Assembly (NCBI GenBank): GCA_045866215.1
Contig: AP035880.1
Location: 4,464,001 to 4,528,000, forward strand
Direction: 5' to 3'
Origin: Croceivirga sp009797885
GTDB taxonomy: Bacteria > Bacteroidota > Bacteroidia > Flavobacteriales > Flavobacteriaceae
DNA length: 64,000 nt
The notes under the pieces were generated by a model, which had not been told where the DNA came from, did no database searches, and saw only the letters and a list, made by a program, of their open reading frames with translations. A program made the translations under genes and the position numbers. Below are positions 7,436 through 17,500 of this stretch, piece by piece (the stretch's first letter is position 1; each line of letters opens with the position of its first letter).

Positions 7436-9953
7436 CTTCATCCTGCGTGTTTTGTTTCTTTAGTGAAAGCATGTTGGCAAAAAGCTTATATGCCCCTGGC
7501 ACACCGGCAGGCAGCTCCCTAAAAAAGCTTAGACCAGTATAGATATAGTTCCCTTTTCCGTACGAAGCGACCAATAAACTTCCCTCTTTGCTATTTTCCC
7601 CTTTATCGGCCATGGCCAGAATAGGAATGAATTCCTTACTCCATTCATTTGGAAAATAAAGCCCTCTTTCCTGAACCCATCCATTGAAATCCCTCGCTTC
7701 TATTTTATTGGGATAGTTCATAATGGCATGTTCTTTGGCCAAAATGGTTACCTGAGCGTTTTCATCGGTAACCCGATCCCTGGAAATGGTAATGGGGTAG
7801 GGGGCAATATTCTCGAATTGGGCACGCCAACGGCCCGCAGTGTTGTATTGGACTATCATGTTCCCGCCATTCTTCACATAATCCAATAATATGGGTTGCT
7901 TGAACTTTAATTCTTCCAGTACGTTATACGCCCTAATCCCTAAAACCACGCCATCATATTGCGCTAAACTTCCAATTTCCAACTCCGATACATCCAAAGT
8001 CTCTACCTGGTATCCAATTTGGGAAAGGCTTTCCGGAACCTTATCACCAGCACCAACAATATAACCGATCCGTTCCCCTTCCTTTTTAATGTCCATTCGC
8101 ACAACCCTTGCTTCGGAAGGGAGAAGAATGGACTGCTTGGGCACATGGTCATAGGTGATTTCGACCAATTTCTTTTGGAATTCCTCTCCGTCCACAATCA
8201 AAATAGGTGAAACCGTACCTACATTTTCCCCTGTTGGGGGAATGACCTCAAAGGCTACGTTTTGGACGGCGTTCTTTTGTGCAATGTTAAAATTGATCAC
8301 TGATGGATGACTGGACCATCCCTGGGGCAGTTTCAGTTTTGCAACACCGCTTACATTATTGGTCCCGGCCCGTATGGCAAGATTTACATTTACCGGTTCT
8401 GGGGTATTGAAGAGATATACATCTTCGGTAAAACTAGCGGACACTTTTGGAAGTACTACAAAAGGCTCATAAATTTCACCAACATCCGGTTTACTGTAAC
8501 GACGTATTAATGGCTTTGTAAAGGTTATGGGGACTCCATCAATGGTAAGTCCAAAATCCACAGTATAGGCCACGGGGGTTTCCGGTTGGCCTATAAGGCT
8601 TTTATCGTCCACGTGATACATCCCCAACGTCCCTTTCTGCTGTAACCAGTATGGGGTAGTGTAAGGGGTATCTTCGGGTACGGAAAACGAAATTTCCAAA
8701 TTTTCCTTGGTATTTGGACTCAAGGAAATATTTGGGGTGGTACCTACGTCCGTTCCCTCAATTTTTATGGATTGTAAGGTAAGGGAGGTGTTACTTCGAT
8801 TTAGGGCCTCAATGGTAACGTTCACTTTTTCTCCAGGAATGGCGGAAGCACTATTTGCCCCGGCTTCCAAATAAATTCCCCCACATGCCAATATGATATC
8901 CTTAAGGTGTTCCGATTTCAGTTGTTTCCAATGTTCATCTTCAACTTCCTGAAGCAATTTGTAGGCCTTTATCAAATCCGGCAAATGTTCTGTCGGGTCG
9001 GAAAAATTAAATTTGGCCTCTATCGCATTCAAAATGGCGCCCACTGCTTCCCCGCCCTTTACCCTGGACCAGGTGGTATTGATTCCCTCAAAGATATCTG
9101 TGGAACCGTTTAGGGGGTCTCCTTTCAAAAATTCCAAATAATCCGGCTGCGCACCACGTACCGCCAATCGCCCAAAACCTTGGCAAAGGTGCTGACTGCT
9201 TGCCGAACTGGCAATTTCATTGTTGGACAGTCCTAGATTGGGATAAAACACCCCGACATCCACTTGGGTGAGGTTGGACTTGTCGGCTTGCGCAAACTTT
9301 TCCCTACTTCCGTAAAACCACCAGGACGTGTTAAAAAATAAACGCTTGGGCTCCCAAACCTGGGTTTTGGACAACTGTTCAGGATATGCCCTGGGGTCAT
9401 TGACCAAATCAAATGCCTCAAAACTCAACATGGCCGATGTGGTATGGTGTCCGTGGGTAGTTCCAGGGCTCCTATGGTCAAAACGATTCACTATAATATC
9501 GGGTCTAAACTTACGTATGGCCCACACCACATCACCCAAAACCATTTCTTTGTCCCAAATGGTCAAAGTCTCATCCGGATGTTTGGAGTATCCAAAGTCA
9601 TTGGCCCTGGAAAAAAACTGTTCCCCACCATCAACTCTTCTTGCAGCCAATAGTTCCTGGGTCCGCAAAACCCCCAATAACTCCCTCAATTCAGGTCCAA
9701 TAAGGTTTTGGCCACCATCGCCCCGGGTCAACGATAGGTAAGCGGTCCTTGCCTTAACTTTATTGGATAGGTAAGCTATAAGCCTTGTATTTTCGTCATC
9801 GGGATGGGCTGCAACAAATAGCGCCGTACCAAGAAAGTTCAATTTTTGGATTTCATGATGGATTTCGGAGGTAGTGTATTTTTTTGGTTTTTGTGACGAG
9901 ACCATGATGGGAATGGTCAATAGAAATGCACAAATCACCCGAGAAAATCGCAT
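7419..9953 (-). CDS. Large secreted PIG-L family deacetylase
   Basis: An 844-residue exported protein (signal MRFSRVICAFLLTIPIMVSS). The N-terminal about 250 residues form a PIG-L/LmbE zinc deacetylase domain with AHPDDEN (zinc ligands His, Asp, Asp), LTRGDGGQN and the distal HGHHTTSAM. The remaining about 600 residues contain beta-sandwich regions (VTIEALNRSNTSLTLQSIKI; NVNLAIRAGTNNVSGVAKL) and a C-terminal glutamine amidotransferase-like fold (DGVVLGIRAYNVLE, LLDYVKNGGNMIVQYNT, GKGNYIYTGLSFFRELPAG). The family removes N-acetyl groups from sugars; this multidomain form is typical of flavobacteria and probably acts outside the cytoplasm. It heads an operon with a 39-aa membrane protein and a sodium symporter. 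Substrate unknown. Confidence 0.88.
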   Translation of the reverse strand: MRFSRVICAFLLTIPIMVSSQKPKKYTTSEIHHEIQKLNFLGTALFVAAHPDDENTRLIAYLSNKVKARTAYLSLTRGDGGQNLIGPELRELLGVLRTQELLAARRVDGGEQFFSRANDFGYSKHPDETLTIWDKEMVLGDVVWAIRKFRPDIIVNRFDHRSPGTTHGHHTTSAMLSFEAFDLVNDPRAYPEQLSKTQVWEPKRLFFNTSWWFYGSREKFAQADKSNLTQVDVGVFYPNLGLSNNEIASSASSQHLCQGFGRLAVRGAQPDYLEFLKGDPLNGSTDIFEGINTTWSRVKGGEAVGAILNAIEAKFNFSDPTEHLPDLIKAYKLLQEVEDEHWKQLKSEHLKDIILACGGIYLEAGANSASAIPGEKVNVTIEALNRSNTSLTLQSIKIEGTDVGTTPNISLSPNTKENLEISFSVPEDTPYTTPYWLQQKGTLGMYHVDDKSLIGQPETPVAYTVDFGLTIDGVPITFTKPLIRRYSKPDVGEIYEPFVVLPKVSASFTEDVYLFNTPEPVNVNLAIRAGTNNVSGVAKLKLPQGWSSHPSVINFNIAQKNAVQNVAFEVIPPTGENVGTVSPILIVDGEEFQKKLVEITYDHVPKQSILLPSEARVVRMDIKKEGERIGYIVGAGDKVPESLSQIGYQVETLDVSELEIGSLAQYDGVVLGIRAYNVLEELKFKQPILLDYVKNGGNMIVQYNTAGRWRAQFENIAPYPITISRDRVTDENAQVTILAKEHAIMNYPNKIEARDFNGWVQERGLYFPNEWSKEFIPILAMADKGENSKEGSLLVASYGKGNYIYTGLSFFRELPAGVPGAYKLFANMLSLKKQNTQDEGEIKG

Positions 9954-9975
9954 AGTTGGTCTAATTAGCTTGTTC

Positions 9976-9983
9976 CAAAGATA
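9976..9983 (-). promoter_or_regulatory. Candidate -7 element for the PIG-L/symporter operon
   Basis: The minus strand reads TATCTTTG, 22 bp before the ATG at 9953. No TTG is seen 19-23 bp upstream. Confidence 0.4.
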
Positions 9984-10029
9984 GAAAGTTTAACAGGCCA
10001 GTTTTGGTTTTTAGAACTTCTTTAACAAG

Positions 10030-10572
10030 CTAAACACCGGACTTCGAACCGTTTGTTAAACCTACCTGTTTCTTTACCAATACTACTCCCTTTTGCAGTA
10101 GTAAATTGTTGGGATAGGTCAATAATTCCCCATCATCCTTTACCAAATGGAATGTAAAGGCCTGAATATCCGCGATTACGGCCTCGTCCGGAAAATCCTT
10201 GTCCTGTATCCGTATTCTATCACCAATTTTGTAAGGGAAGTAAAAAAACAAAATTATTCCGGCCGTAACATTACTTAGAATGGACCAGGTGGCAAAAAGT
10301 GCTACGCCAATTACCGCAAATACGGAGGAAACAATGAGACCAATTTCACGGATATTGATGCCCCATGCAAGAATCAAAACCGACAGCAGAATTACCACTA
10401 GGGCAAAGGAAACATATCTAATGACCAATCCGGTCCTTACGTGGCTGATATCGCTTATACGTCCAATTTTACGAATGGTCTTTACCAGTAAAAAACGGAG
10501 GAGAAAGAAAACGACAAGGCTTAATATGGACGCCAGTAGCTCGTTCTGATATGTCTGTAAAAAAGGCTCCAT
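10030..10572 (-). CDS. Short MscS-like mechanosensitive channel domain protein
   Basis: A 180-residue protein with three hydrophobic segments (SILSLVVFFLLRFLLVKTI; VRYVSFALVVILLSVLILAW; IGLIVSSVFAVIGVALFATW) followed by a beta domain with YKIGDRIRIQDKDFPDEAVIADIQAF, the pore-adjacent beta domain of MscS. It is shorter than E. coli MscS (286 residues), lacking the C-terminal alpha/beta cage, so it is a minimal family member rather than a truncation: both ends are clean. It probably forms or modulates an osmotic safety channel. The ATG is 1 bp from the stop of the upstream lipoprotein gene, so the two are co-translated. Confidence 0.85.
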   Translation of the reverse strand: MEPFLQTYQNELLASILSLVVFFLLRFLLVKTIRKIGRISDISHVRTGLVIRYVSFALVVILLSVLILAWGINIREIGLIVSSVFAVIGVALFATWSILSNVTAGIILFFYFPYKIGDRIRIQDKDFPDEAVIADIQAFTFHLVKDDGELLTYPNNLLLQKGVVLVKKQVGLTNGSKSGV

Positions 10573-10573
10573 T

Positions 10574-11533
10574 CTAGAGTTCCAAACTATCCCGAAGATG
10601 CAAATATTTGTTGGAATTTTGCCCCCAATAGGGTGTTTTTAAGGTTTTTAATTTACTTCCCTTGGAAACCATGGTTTTTGCATTGGGACCATATCCACTT
10701 GTGAACGATTCCTCCCAGCCTTCAATTTCATATGGGAATGTGGCACTGAAGTCAATGGTCAGTTTACGTTCCGTATTTTCATAAACAATGGAATAGGAGC
10801 TCATACCATTGGCCGTGCTGATCGAAGCCGTGGCCGTATAGGCCCGTATGGGATTGTGCTGCACCCGGAAATACTCCAAAGCCGGTATGATTTCAATTTT
10901 ACCAACCGGTAAATCCTGTGGGTTGATCCGGATCCTGTTCCAAATCTCATTTTCCAAAAGGGCTTTGTCCAGGCTAAGGTTTTGATCCGCTTCCCCTTCA
11001 AAATAACTATGGGAGGTAAACTCAAATGCTTCACGGTTGTTCAATTGTGCATAGACATGGCCACACCATTCTTGAACGGAAAGACTGGATTTGAGTGCAT
11101 GTTGGTTATCATGGACAGGGTAAAATGTACTGCTCATAATGGAATAGGGATAGATGCCGGTAAGGTACTTCTTGGTTTTATTGAGTTTTAGCACAGGAAC
11201 GTTGGTTGGATTGTTTCCATCCGCCTTTACTTGTGCATCTGGCAGAAAAGGTTCGGTTACATAAATCAATACGGCCTTGCCCTCACGCAGCTCACCATAA
11301 CGGGCCTGTTGCAATTGGTATGAGGTGATTTCGGCATCCCCGGCATACCAGTAATCCTTAAACTCTTGTGACAAAGGCTTTTTAGGGGTTGTCCCTTCTG
11401 TCTCTGCTTTTTCAGTCCCTGTATTGACGGCAAGCGTTTTTTCTTCTTTTTTGCCATGGGAACATGCTCCAATTCCGCAACTAAGGAATACGAGTATGCC
11501 AACACGCAATCCAAATTTTGACCCTTTTTTCAT
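10574..11533 (-). CDS. Lipoprotein of unknown function (family often mislabelled 'septum formation inhibitor Maf')
   Basis: A 319-residue protein. The start is placed at the ATG at 11533 because it directly gives a lipoprotein signal (MKKGSKFGLRVGILVFLSC then GIGAC), cysteine at about residue 24; a longer TTG start at 11551 would add six residues. The mature part contains EFKDYWYAGDAEITSYQLQQ, ARYGELREGKAVLIYVTEPF and EWCGHVYAQLNN, a well conserved flavobacterial family with no Maf motif. Databases often name it Maf, apparently through neighbourhood: a true Maf gene lies two genes upstream here. It is tightly linked to the MscS-like gene. No enzymatic function can be assigned. Confidence 0.8.
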   Translation of the reverse strand: MKKGSKFGLRVGILVFLSCGIGACSHGKKEEKTLAVNTGTEKAETEGTTPKKPLSQEFKDYWYAGDAEITSYQLQQARYGELREGKAVLIYVTEPFLPDAQVKADGNNPTNVPVLKLNKTKKYLTGIYPYSIMSSTFYPVHDNQHALKSSLSVQEWCGHVYAQLNNREAFEFTSHSYFEGEADQNLSLDKALLENEIWNRIRINPQDLPVGKIEIIPALEYFRVQHNPIRAYTATASISTANGMSSYSIVYENTERKLTIDFSATFPYEIEGWEESFTSGYGPNAKTMVSKGSKLKTLKTPYWGQNSNKYLHLRDSLEL

Positions 11534-11610
11534 AACAGTACGTTTTTGCAAATTTAATCAAGGTACTGCCTAAAACCATAATGTTGAACGTTACATATGA
11601 ACGAAAGGGC

Positions 11611-12429
11611 CTATTTCCGTCGACTAAACTTTCTTCGCAACCACTTCCAACGCCAAACCAGTACACCACCTACCAGTATCAATGGCCATATATTGAACAG
11701 CACAAGCACCATGGTGGTAACAATGCTCCAACCATTTTCCAGAGCTTGGACGACTTTGCTGCCAAATGATTTTTCATAGGAATCCGGTTCCTCCCGAAAA
11801 TTTACTTTTTCATAAATTCTCAGATTGATGGTGCTGAACTTAATTCTGTCCTCCAAATAACGTAATTGCCCCTCTTTGGCCTCAATTTCTTCCGTAATCT
11901 TTCTAATGGCCTCCTCTGCTTCCAAAACCTCGGAAATCTTCCCGGTCCTGTTTTTCAAAATTTCAATGTATCGTTCCCGGACTTCCTTTTTCGTTTTTAA
12001 CCTGCTGGTAACATCAATATATTGCTCGGTGACGTCATTGGATGAAATAGAAACGTTTTTTACAAAATCCCCTTGTCCTTTGAGGTCTTCCATCAATGAA
12101 GTGAAATGCTGACTTTCAACCCGTATGGTAATGTTGTTGGAGATTTCATAACTGGTATTGTTCAAATTCATTTTTGAAACAAAGGCATTGTACTTCTTAC
12201 AGATTTCATTGACCTTTTCGGTGGTCTCGTCCACACTTTTCACCTTTATTTCCACATTTCCGGTCCAAATCATTTTTCGATTCGAAATCTGTTGCGTTTC
12301 GGAATCTTGAAAGTCGGTGATTTTGGCGGTGGACGTTTCATATGTGGTGTCCACAGCTACCTCTGAAGATTCTCCACCTCCACAAGTGGAAAGCATCACC
12401 ATTAAAATGAACATTAGGGATATTTTCAT
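11611..12429 (-). CDS. DUF4349 domain lipoprotein
   Basis: A 272-residue lipoprotein (MKISLMFILMVMLSTCGGG, lipobox Cys about 16). After a linker, the DUF4349 domain runs over about residues 50-260: MIWTGNVEIKVKSVDETTEK, the coiled-coil stretch KKEVRERYIEILKNRTGKI to EEIEAKEGQLRYLEDRI, STINLRIYEK, and a C-terminal membrane anchor (WSIVTTMVLVLFNIWPLILVGG) with a basic tail. Members are envelope proteins of unknown role with two anchors. Its start lies 92 bp downstream of the Maf stop; it may be the last member of the Maf-KdsC-DUF2520 unit or separately transcribed. Confidence 0.87.
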   Translation of the reverse strand: MKISLMFILMVMLSTCGGGESSEVAVDTTYETSTAKITDFQDSETQQISNRKMIWTGNVEIKVKSVDETTEKVNEICKKYNAFVSKMNLNNTSYEISNNITIRVESQHFTSLMEDLKGQGDFVKNVSISSNDVTEQYIDVTSRLKTKKEVRERYIEILKNRTGKISEVLEAEEAIRKITEEIEAKEGQLRYLEDRIKFSTINLRIYEKVNFREEPDSYEKSFGSKVVQALENGWSIVTTMVLVLFNIWPLILVGGVLVWRWKWLRRKFSRRK

Positions 12430-12521
12430 GGTATCAGGAGTTTGAATGAATCGAAATGTAGACCGAATTCTTTATGGAACCCTGGCAATTAACGAAATGA
12501 TAGGGATACTTTGTGATTTCC

Positions 12522-13115
12522 TTACCATTCACTTAACATTTTGTAAACCAGATGGGTCGGTAATCCTACAACATTGTTGTAGGAACCATGGATTTGCTCA
12601 ATTCCTATGGCTCCCAACCATTCTTGAATACCATAGGCACCAGCCTTGTCAAAAGGTTGACAGGTTTGGATGTAGTAGTCGATTTCCTCTTGCTCGAGAT
12701 GCTTAAATTTTACTTTGGTGACCGTATGTGCCGTTTTCTGTTGTGTTGTGGTGGTAAAGCAAACAGAGGTAATGACCTCATGCCAATCGCCGGAAAGTTT
12801 TTGCAACATTTGGGATGCTTCTTGGGAATCAACGGCCTTTGCCAGGGACATTCCGTTCCACCATACCACGGTATCGGAGGTAATCAAAATCTCGTTTTCC
12901 CCGAGCATGCCCTTAAAGGCAGATGCCTTCAATTCTGCCAGATAGTTCGATATCCCTTCCGCTTTTAATTCTTTGGGGTGTATTTCATCCACGGGTTTTA
13001 ATCGAATCTCAAATTCCAGCCCCAATTCCTCAAAGAACTTTTTTCGACGTGGGGAACCGGAGGCCAAAACGAGTTTGTACCCTTTTAGTTTCTCTGCAAG
13101 CGGATTTTCAGTCAT
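12522..13115 (-). CDS. maf: Maf family nucleoside triphosphate pyrophosphatase
   Basis: A 197-residue cytoplasmic protein with the Maf signature LASGSPRRKKFFEELG near the N-terminus, the ITSDTVVWWNG motif with the catalytic Asp, and SQEASQMLQKLSGDWHEVITSV. Maf proteins hydrolyse non-canonical or modified NTPs such as dTTP/UTP or m7GTP to the monophosphate. Subfamily cannot be decided firmly, although the TSDTVV core is like the dTTP/UTP-specific YhdE type. The start overlaps the KdsC-type gene by 8 bp, so they are translationally coupled. Confidence 0.93.
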   Translation of the reverse strand: MTENPLAEKLKGYKLVLASGSPRRKKFFEELGLEFEIRLKPVDEIHPKELKAEGISNYLAELKASAFKGMLGENEILITSDTVVWWNGMSLAKAVDSQEASQMLQKLSGDWHEVITSVCFTTTTQQKTAHTVTKVKFKHLEQEEIDYYIQTCQPFDKAGAYGIQEWLGAIGIEQIHGSYNNVVGLPTHLVYKMLSEW

Positions 13116-13635
13116 TTTTGGAACTGAAGTTGTTTTCCCAGTCGCCCCGAACTTTTAGGACCTGTTCAATAATATCCCGTACGCAACCTTCCCCGCCATT
13201 TTTATGGGACACATAATCGCAGATGGCCTTGACCTCTGCTATCGCATTTTGGGGACAGGTGGCCAATTTTACACGTCTCATAGGGGGGATATCGGGCATA
13301 TCATCACCCATGTACAAAACATTTTCCGGGTTAATGTTGTGGATGTCCAAATACTCTTCCAGGGGTTCTTCCTTGTAGTGGGCTCCAAGATAAATATCGG
13401 TAATGCCCAGGCCTTTTAACCGATCTTTTACCCCTTGGTTGCTGCCCCCGGTAATAATGCAAATATTGTACCCCTTGATCAATGCGGTCTTAAGGGCGTA
13501 ACCGTCTTTTACATTCATTTTTCGCAACATCTCACCCGATGTGGTCACTAAAATGGTCCCATCGGTCAGTACGCCATCAACATCAAAGATAAAAGTGGTG
13601 ATGTCCTTCAGGTATTCCTTATAGTTCTTTTTCAT
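13108..13635 (-). CDS. KdsC-type HAD phosphatase (3-deoxy-manno-octulosonate-8-phosphate phosphatase-like)
   Basis: A 175-residue HAD-superfamily class C0 phosphatase. Motif I is FIFDVDGVLTDG, motif II IITGGS, motif III around KDRLKGLG and motif IV YMGDDMPD. Length and sequence match KdsC, which removes phosphate from KDO-8-P in lipopolysaccharide inner core synthesis; a related family acts on N-acylneuraminate-9-phosphate. No kdsA/kdsB gene is adjacent, so the substrate is inferred. It overlaps the DUF2520 gene by 17 bp and the Maf gene by 8 bp. Confidence 0.88.
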   Translation of the reverse strand: MKKNYKEYLKDITTFIFDVDGVLTDGTILVTTSGEMLRKMNVKDGYALKTALIKGYNICIITGGSNQGVKDRLKGLGITDIYLGAHYKEEPLEEYLDIHNINPENVLYMGDDMPDIPPMRRVKLATCPQNAIAEVKAICDYVSHKNGGEGCVRDIIEQVLKVRGDWENNFSSKND

Positions 13636-14380
13636 ACAATGCCTTAATCGATTCGCTCAGTAATTGATAAATTTTTTGTTGAAGTGGGTCCTGTAATTGG
13701 CTGATATGCTGTTGCATGGTAACGATATCGTTTCTCCTGGCCGGGCCAGTCTGTGCTTCTTTAGGTGACAAATGTCGGATTTTGTTCACGGTTTCTAAAA
13801 TCAGTGGGAACAATAAGTGGAAAGGGATTTTATTTTCTGCACAGATTTCGTGGGCCATATGGTACAGGTGATTTGGGTAATTGTTTACCAAAACCGCACA
13901 GAGGTGGAGTTTTTTCCGCTGAGCGGACGAAATCCTGTATACATGGTTACTTATTGATTTTCCCAGGGTTTCCAGAAGCAAACGATTTTCCTCACCCTCG
14001 GCTTCAATGCAAATAGGAATTTCACGGAAATCGACTTCATTCCCTTTGGTGAAGGTCTGCAATGGATAGAACACCCCACGTTGCTTGGATTTAATGGCAT
14101 CCATGGGAACACTTCCGGAAGTGTGGACTACTGTCCCCTTTTTACCCCTTAAAGTTTTGGAGACTTCGGTCACCGAAGAATCCGAAACGGCCAAAATATA
14201 CATATCCGCCTCGGCAATTTTGGCTATGGAAGTGGTGGTGGAAACTTTTGGTTCAAAATCCTTTAAGGCCTCGCTGTTCCTCCCGTATACTTGGTGAACC
14301 GCAATGTCCTTTGATTTGGAAAAGGCATGGAATAAGTGATGGGCCACATTCCCCGTTCCAAGAAGTACTACGCTAAGCAT
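13619..14380 (-). CDS. Rossmann-like and DUF2520 domain protein
   Basis: A 253-residue protein with an N-terminal NAD(P)-binding Rossmann fold (MLSVVLLGTGNVAHHLFHAF; then SDSSVTEVSKTLRG and VVHTSGSVPMDAI) and a C-terminal helical DUF2520 domain (LHLCAVLVNNYPNHLYHMAHEIC). It resembles NADP-dependent dehydrogenases of the ketopantoate/pyrroline-5-carboxylate reductase type, but no reaction is established. The ATG at 14380 is preferred over a TTG six bases upstream. A TACTTTTG element ends only 3 bp before the ATG, which would give a leaderless message. It is the first gene of the DUF2520-KdsC-Maf unit. Confidence 0.85.
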   Translation of the reverse strand: MLSVVLLGTGNVAHHLFHAFSKSKDIAVHQVYGRNSEALKDFEPKVSTTTSIAKIAEADMYILAVSDSSVTEVSKTLRGKKGTVVHTSGSVPMDAIKSKQRGVFYPLQTFTKGNEVDFREIPICIEAEGEENRLLLETLGKSISNHVYRISSAQRKKLHLCAVLVNNYPNHLYHMAHEICAENKIPFHLLFPLILETVNKIRHLSPKEAQTGPARRNDIVTMQQHISQLQDPLQQKIYQLLSESIKALYEKEL

Positions 14381-14480
14381 GCCCAAAAGTACAAACTTGA
14401 AGGAGCCTTTTTAAAAAGAATTAACGGTTTTGTTTAAGAATTTGATGGACAAACGATTCCGTTAAATCACTTCTAGGTCG

Positions 14481-14488
14481 TAATTTTG
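14481..14488 (+). promoter_or_regulatory. Candidate -7 element for the ccsBA gene
   Basis: TAATTTTG matches the TAnnTTTG consensus, 21 bp before the chosen ATG at 14510. A good -33 TTG is not visible. Confidence 0.4.
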
Positions 14489-14509
14489 CAAGCCGAAAGC
14501 GAATGCCCT

Positions 14510-17500
14510 ATGTTCGAGTTATTGAAGAAAACACTGTTCTCCACCAAATTGATGGCCGTACTCTTCTTGCTTTTCGCAGCCGCCATGGGAATAGGCACCT
14601 TTATTGAAAGTTGGTACAGTACCGAAACCGCTCGGATTTACATTTATAACGCGACCTGGTTTGAAGCCATTATGGTGTTTTTTGTCATCAACTTTTTTGG
14701 CAACATTTATCGATACAATTTGTTACAGTGGAAGAAATGGCCGGTTTTGGTATTGCACCTATCTTGGATCTTGATCATTGTTGGGGCATTTGTAACGCGT
14801 TACATCAGTTTTGAGGGAATGATGCCCATCCGGGAGGGGAATTCGGAAAAGGTATTTTATTCCGATAAAACCTATCTCACTGCCTATATAGATGGACCAA
14901 TTGATGGGCAGAACCGCAGAAAGGTACTAGAGGATGATATTTTGGTAACCCCGGAAGGAAAACGTTCCAGTCTCCCCTGGAACGATGATTTCAATGGGCA
15001 AGCTTTTTCCATTGACTTTGTGGACTTCATCAAAGGAGCAAAAGAAGGCTTGATTCTTGATGGGGAAGGCAAGGAATATCTAAAAATAGTGGAGGCTGGT
15101 GATGGCCAGCGGCACGAGCACTACCTGGAGAACAATTCCATTGCCAGTATTCACAACGTGCTCTTTGCTTTGAACAAGGAAACCAAAGGAGCCATCAATA
15201 TTTTTTTCAGGGATGGGGAATATCAAATTCAATCCCCATTTGAAGGACAGTACATGCGAATGGCGGACCAGTTTCAAGGGGAACTGGTAAAAGACAGTAT
15301 CCAACCCTTACAATTACGTTCCCTTTACACTACCGCCGGAATGCAATTTGTGATTCCAGAACCCTTGGTGAAAGGATCTTATGGCGTGGTTAAGGTTCCT
15401 GAAAATGAAATGAATGAGCAAACCCAGGATGCATTGGTGGTAGCAGTGACCGTAAATGGGGAAACTGTGGAGAAGAGACTTCTGGGCAGTCAAGGGCCTT
15501 CCGACTTTTCTGATAAGTTTACCCTAAATGGACTCGATTTTTCGCTTCGATATGGTTCCAAGATTTATGAATTACCGTTCCATGTACGGTTGAATGACTT
15601 TATAGCGGAGAAGTACCCTGGAACAGAAAGCAGCTACAAGTCCTTTATGAGCAAAGTGACCATTGAAGATGAACGTCCATTTGACTATGACATTTTCATG
15701 AACCATATTTTGGACCATAGGGGGTATCGCTTTTTCCAATCCAGTTTTATGCCCGATGAAAAAGGCACGGTGCTCAGCGTAAACCACGATCAATGGGGCA
15801 CATGGATTACGTATATTGGGTATTTCCTTTTATATATTGGACTGTTGGGTATCATGTTCTTTGGCAAAACCCGTTTTAAGGAGCTGGCAAAATCCCTGGA
15901 CAAAGTGAAAAGGAAAAAGGCAACTTTGACTGCCGTGCTGGTCCTTTGTTTTGGTTTACACACTTATGGACAAGAACCACCACATGACGACCATACGGGT
16001 TTGCCCACCCAAGCGCAGATAGATTCCGTGATTCGTGCGACAACGGTGGATGTGGCCCATGCCGATAAGTTTGGGGAGATTGTCATCCAGGATGAGGGGG
16101 GACGCATGAAACCCTTGCATACCTTTACCTCGGAATTGCTGCGTAAGCTGAGTGGAAAGGAAAAATTCAAAGACCTGAACTCGGATCAGGTATTTCTCTC
16201 CATGATGTTGAATCCCCCACTGTGGTATAATGTCGATTTTATCAATGTAGGGGAAAGGCAAAATGATAGTATCCGACAGATTATTGGCGCAGAAGGCGGT
16301 CAGAAGTTTATAAATGCCACGGATTTGTTCGATGCTACCGGTATGTACAAGCTAAAACCGTATTTGGAAGCGGCAACATCCACTACAAATCCCAATAAGT
16401 TCCAAAAGGATTTTATTAAGGTACATGAGCGCATAGGGTTGTTAAATATGGCGCTGAGCGGACAGATTCTGAAGATTTTTCCGCTTTTGAACGATGAGAA
16501 CAACAAATGGATTTCGGCGGTTGAGTTTCGTTCCGGACAGTATCAGGTGCAGGATTCCCTTTACGCCAACTTTATGGCAAACGGCTTGCCCTATTATCTG
16601 AACACACTTCAAAATTCCATCACTACCGGGGATTATTCGGAATCGAATAAACTCTTGGAAGCCTTTAAACAGAACCAAAGGAATCATGGGCAGGAAGTAC
16701 TGCCCACGGAAAAGAAGGTCAAGACCGAAATCCTGTACAACAAACTGGACATTTTTAATCGTTTGTTCAAGTATTATGGAATGGTGGGATTGTTGTTGTT
16801 CATCGTACTGGTGCTTCGTATTTTTAGGGATAGGGAGATTTGGAAAGCGGCCACGTACTTTTTAAAGGGAATCATAATCCTCTTCTTTATTTGGCATACG
16901 GCCGGGTTGGTCCTTCGCTGGTATATCTCTGGCCACGCCCCCTGGAGTGATGCATACGAAAGCATTTTATATGTGGCTTGGGCCACCTTGGCCATGGGAT
17001 TGGCCTTTGGTAGGAAAAGTGAATTGACCATTGCGGCCAGTACTTTTGTCACCTCCATGTTATTATGGATCGCCCATCAAAGTTGGGTAGACCCTTCCAT
17101 AGCCAATTTGGTCCCCGTTTTGGACAGTTATTGGCTTATGATCCATGTAGCGGTCATTGTGGGCAGCTATGGACCGTTGACCGTGGGAATGATTTTGGGG
17201 GTCGTATCCCTATTGCTCATTATCCTTACCACTAAAGAGAACAAGAAAAAAATGGAACTGAACCTCAAAGAGTTGACCATCATTAATGAACTGGCACTTA
17301 CCGTAGGTTTGGTGATGTTGACCATTGGTAACTTTTTGGGAGGGCAATGGGCCAATGAGAGCTGGGGGCGTTATTGGGGTTGGGATCCTAAAGAGACCTG
17401 GGCCCTGGTTTCCATAATGATCTATGCCTTTGTGCTCCACATGCGATTGGTCCCTGCGCTTAAGGGCAGGTGGTTGTTCAACTTTATGAGCGTGGCGGCC

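Noticed and set aside
10574..11533. Annotation as septum formation inhibitor Maf
   Set aside because: It has a lipoprotein signal and none of the Maf motifs; the real Maf is at 12522-13115.
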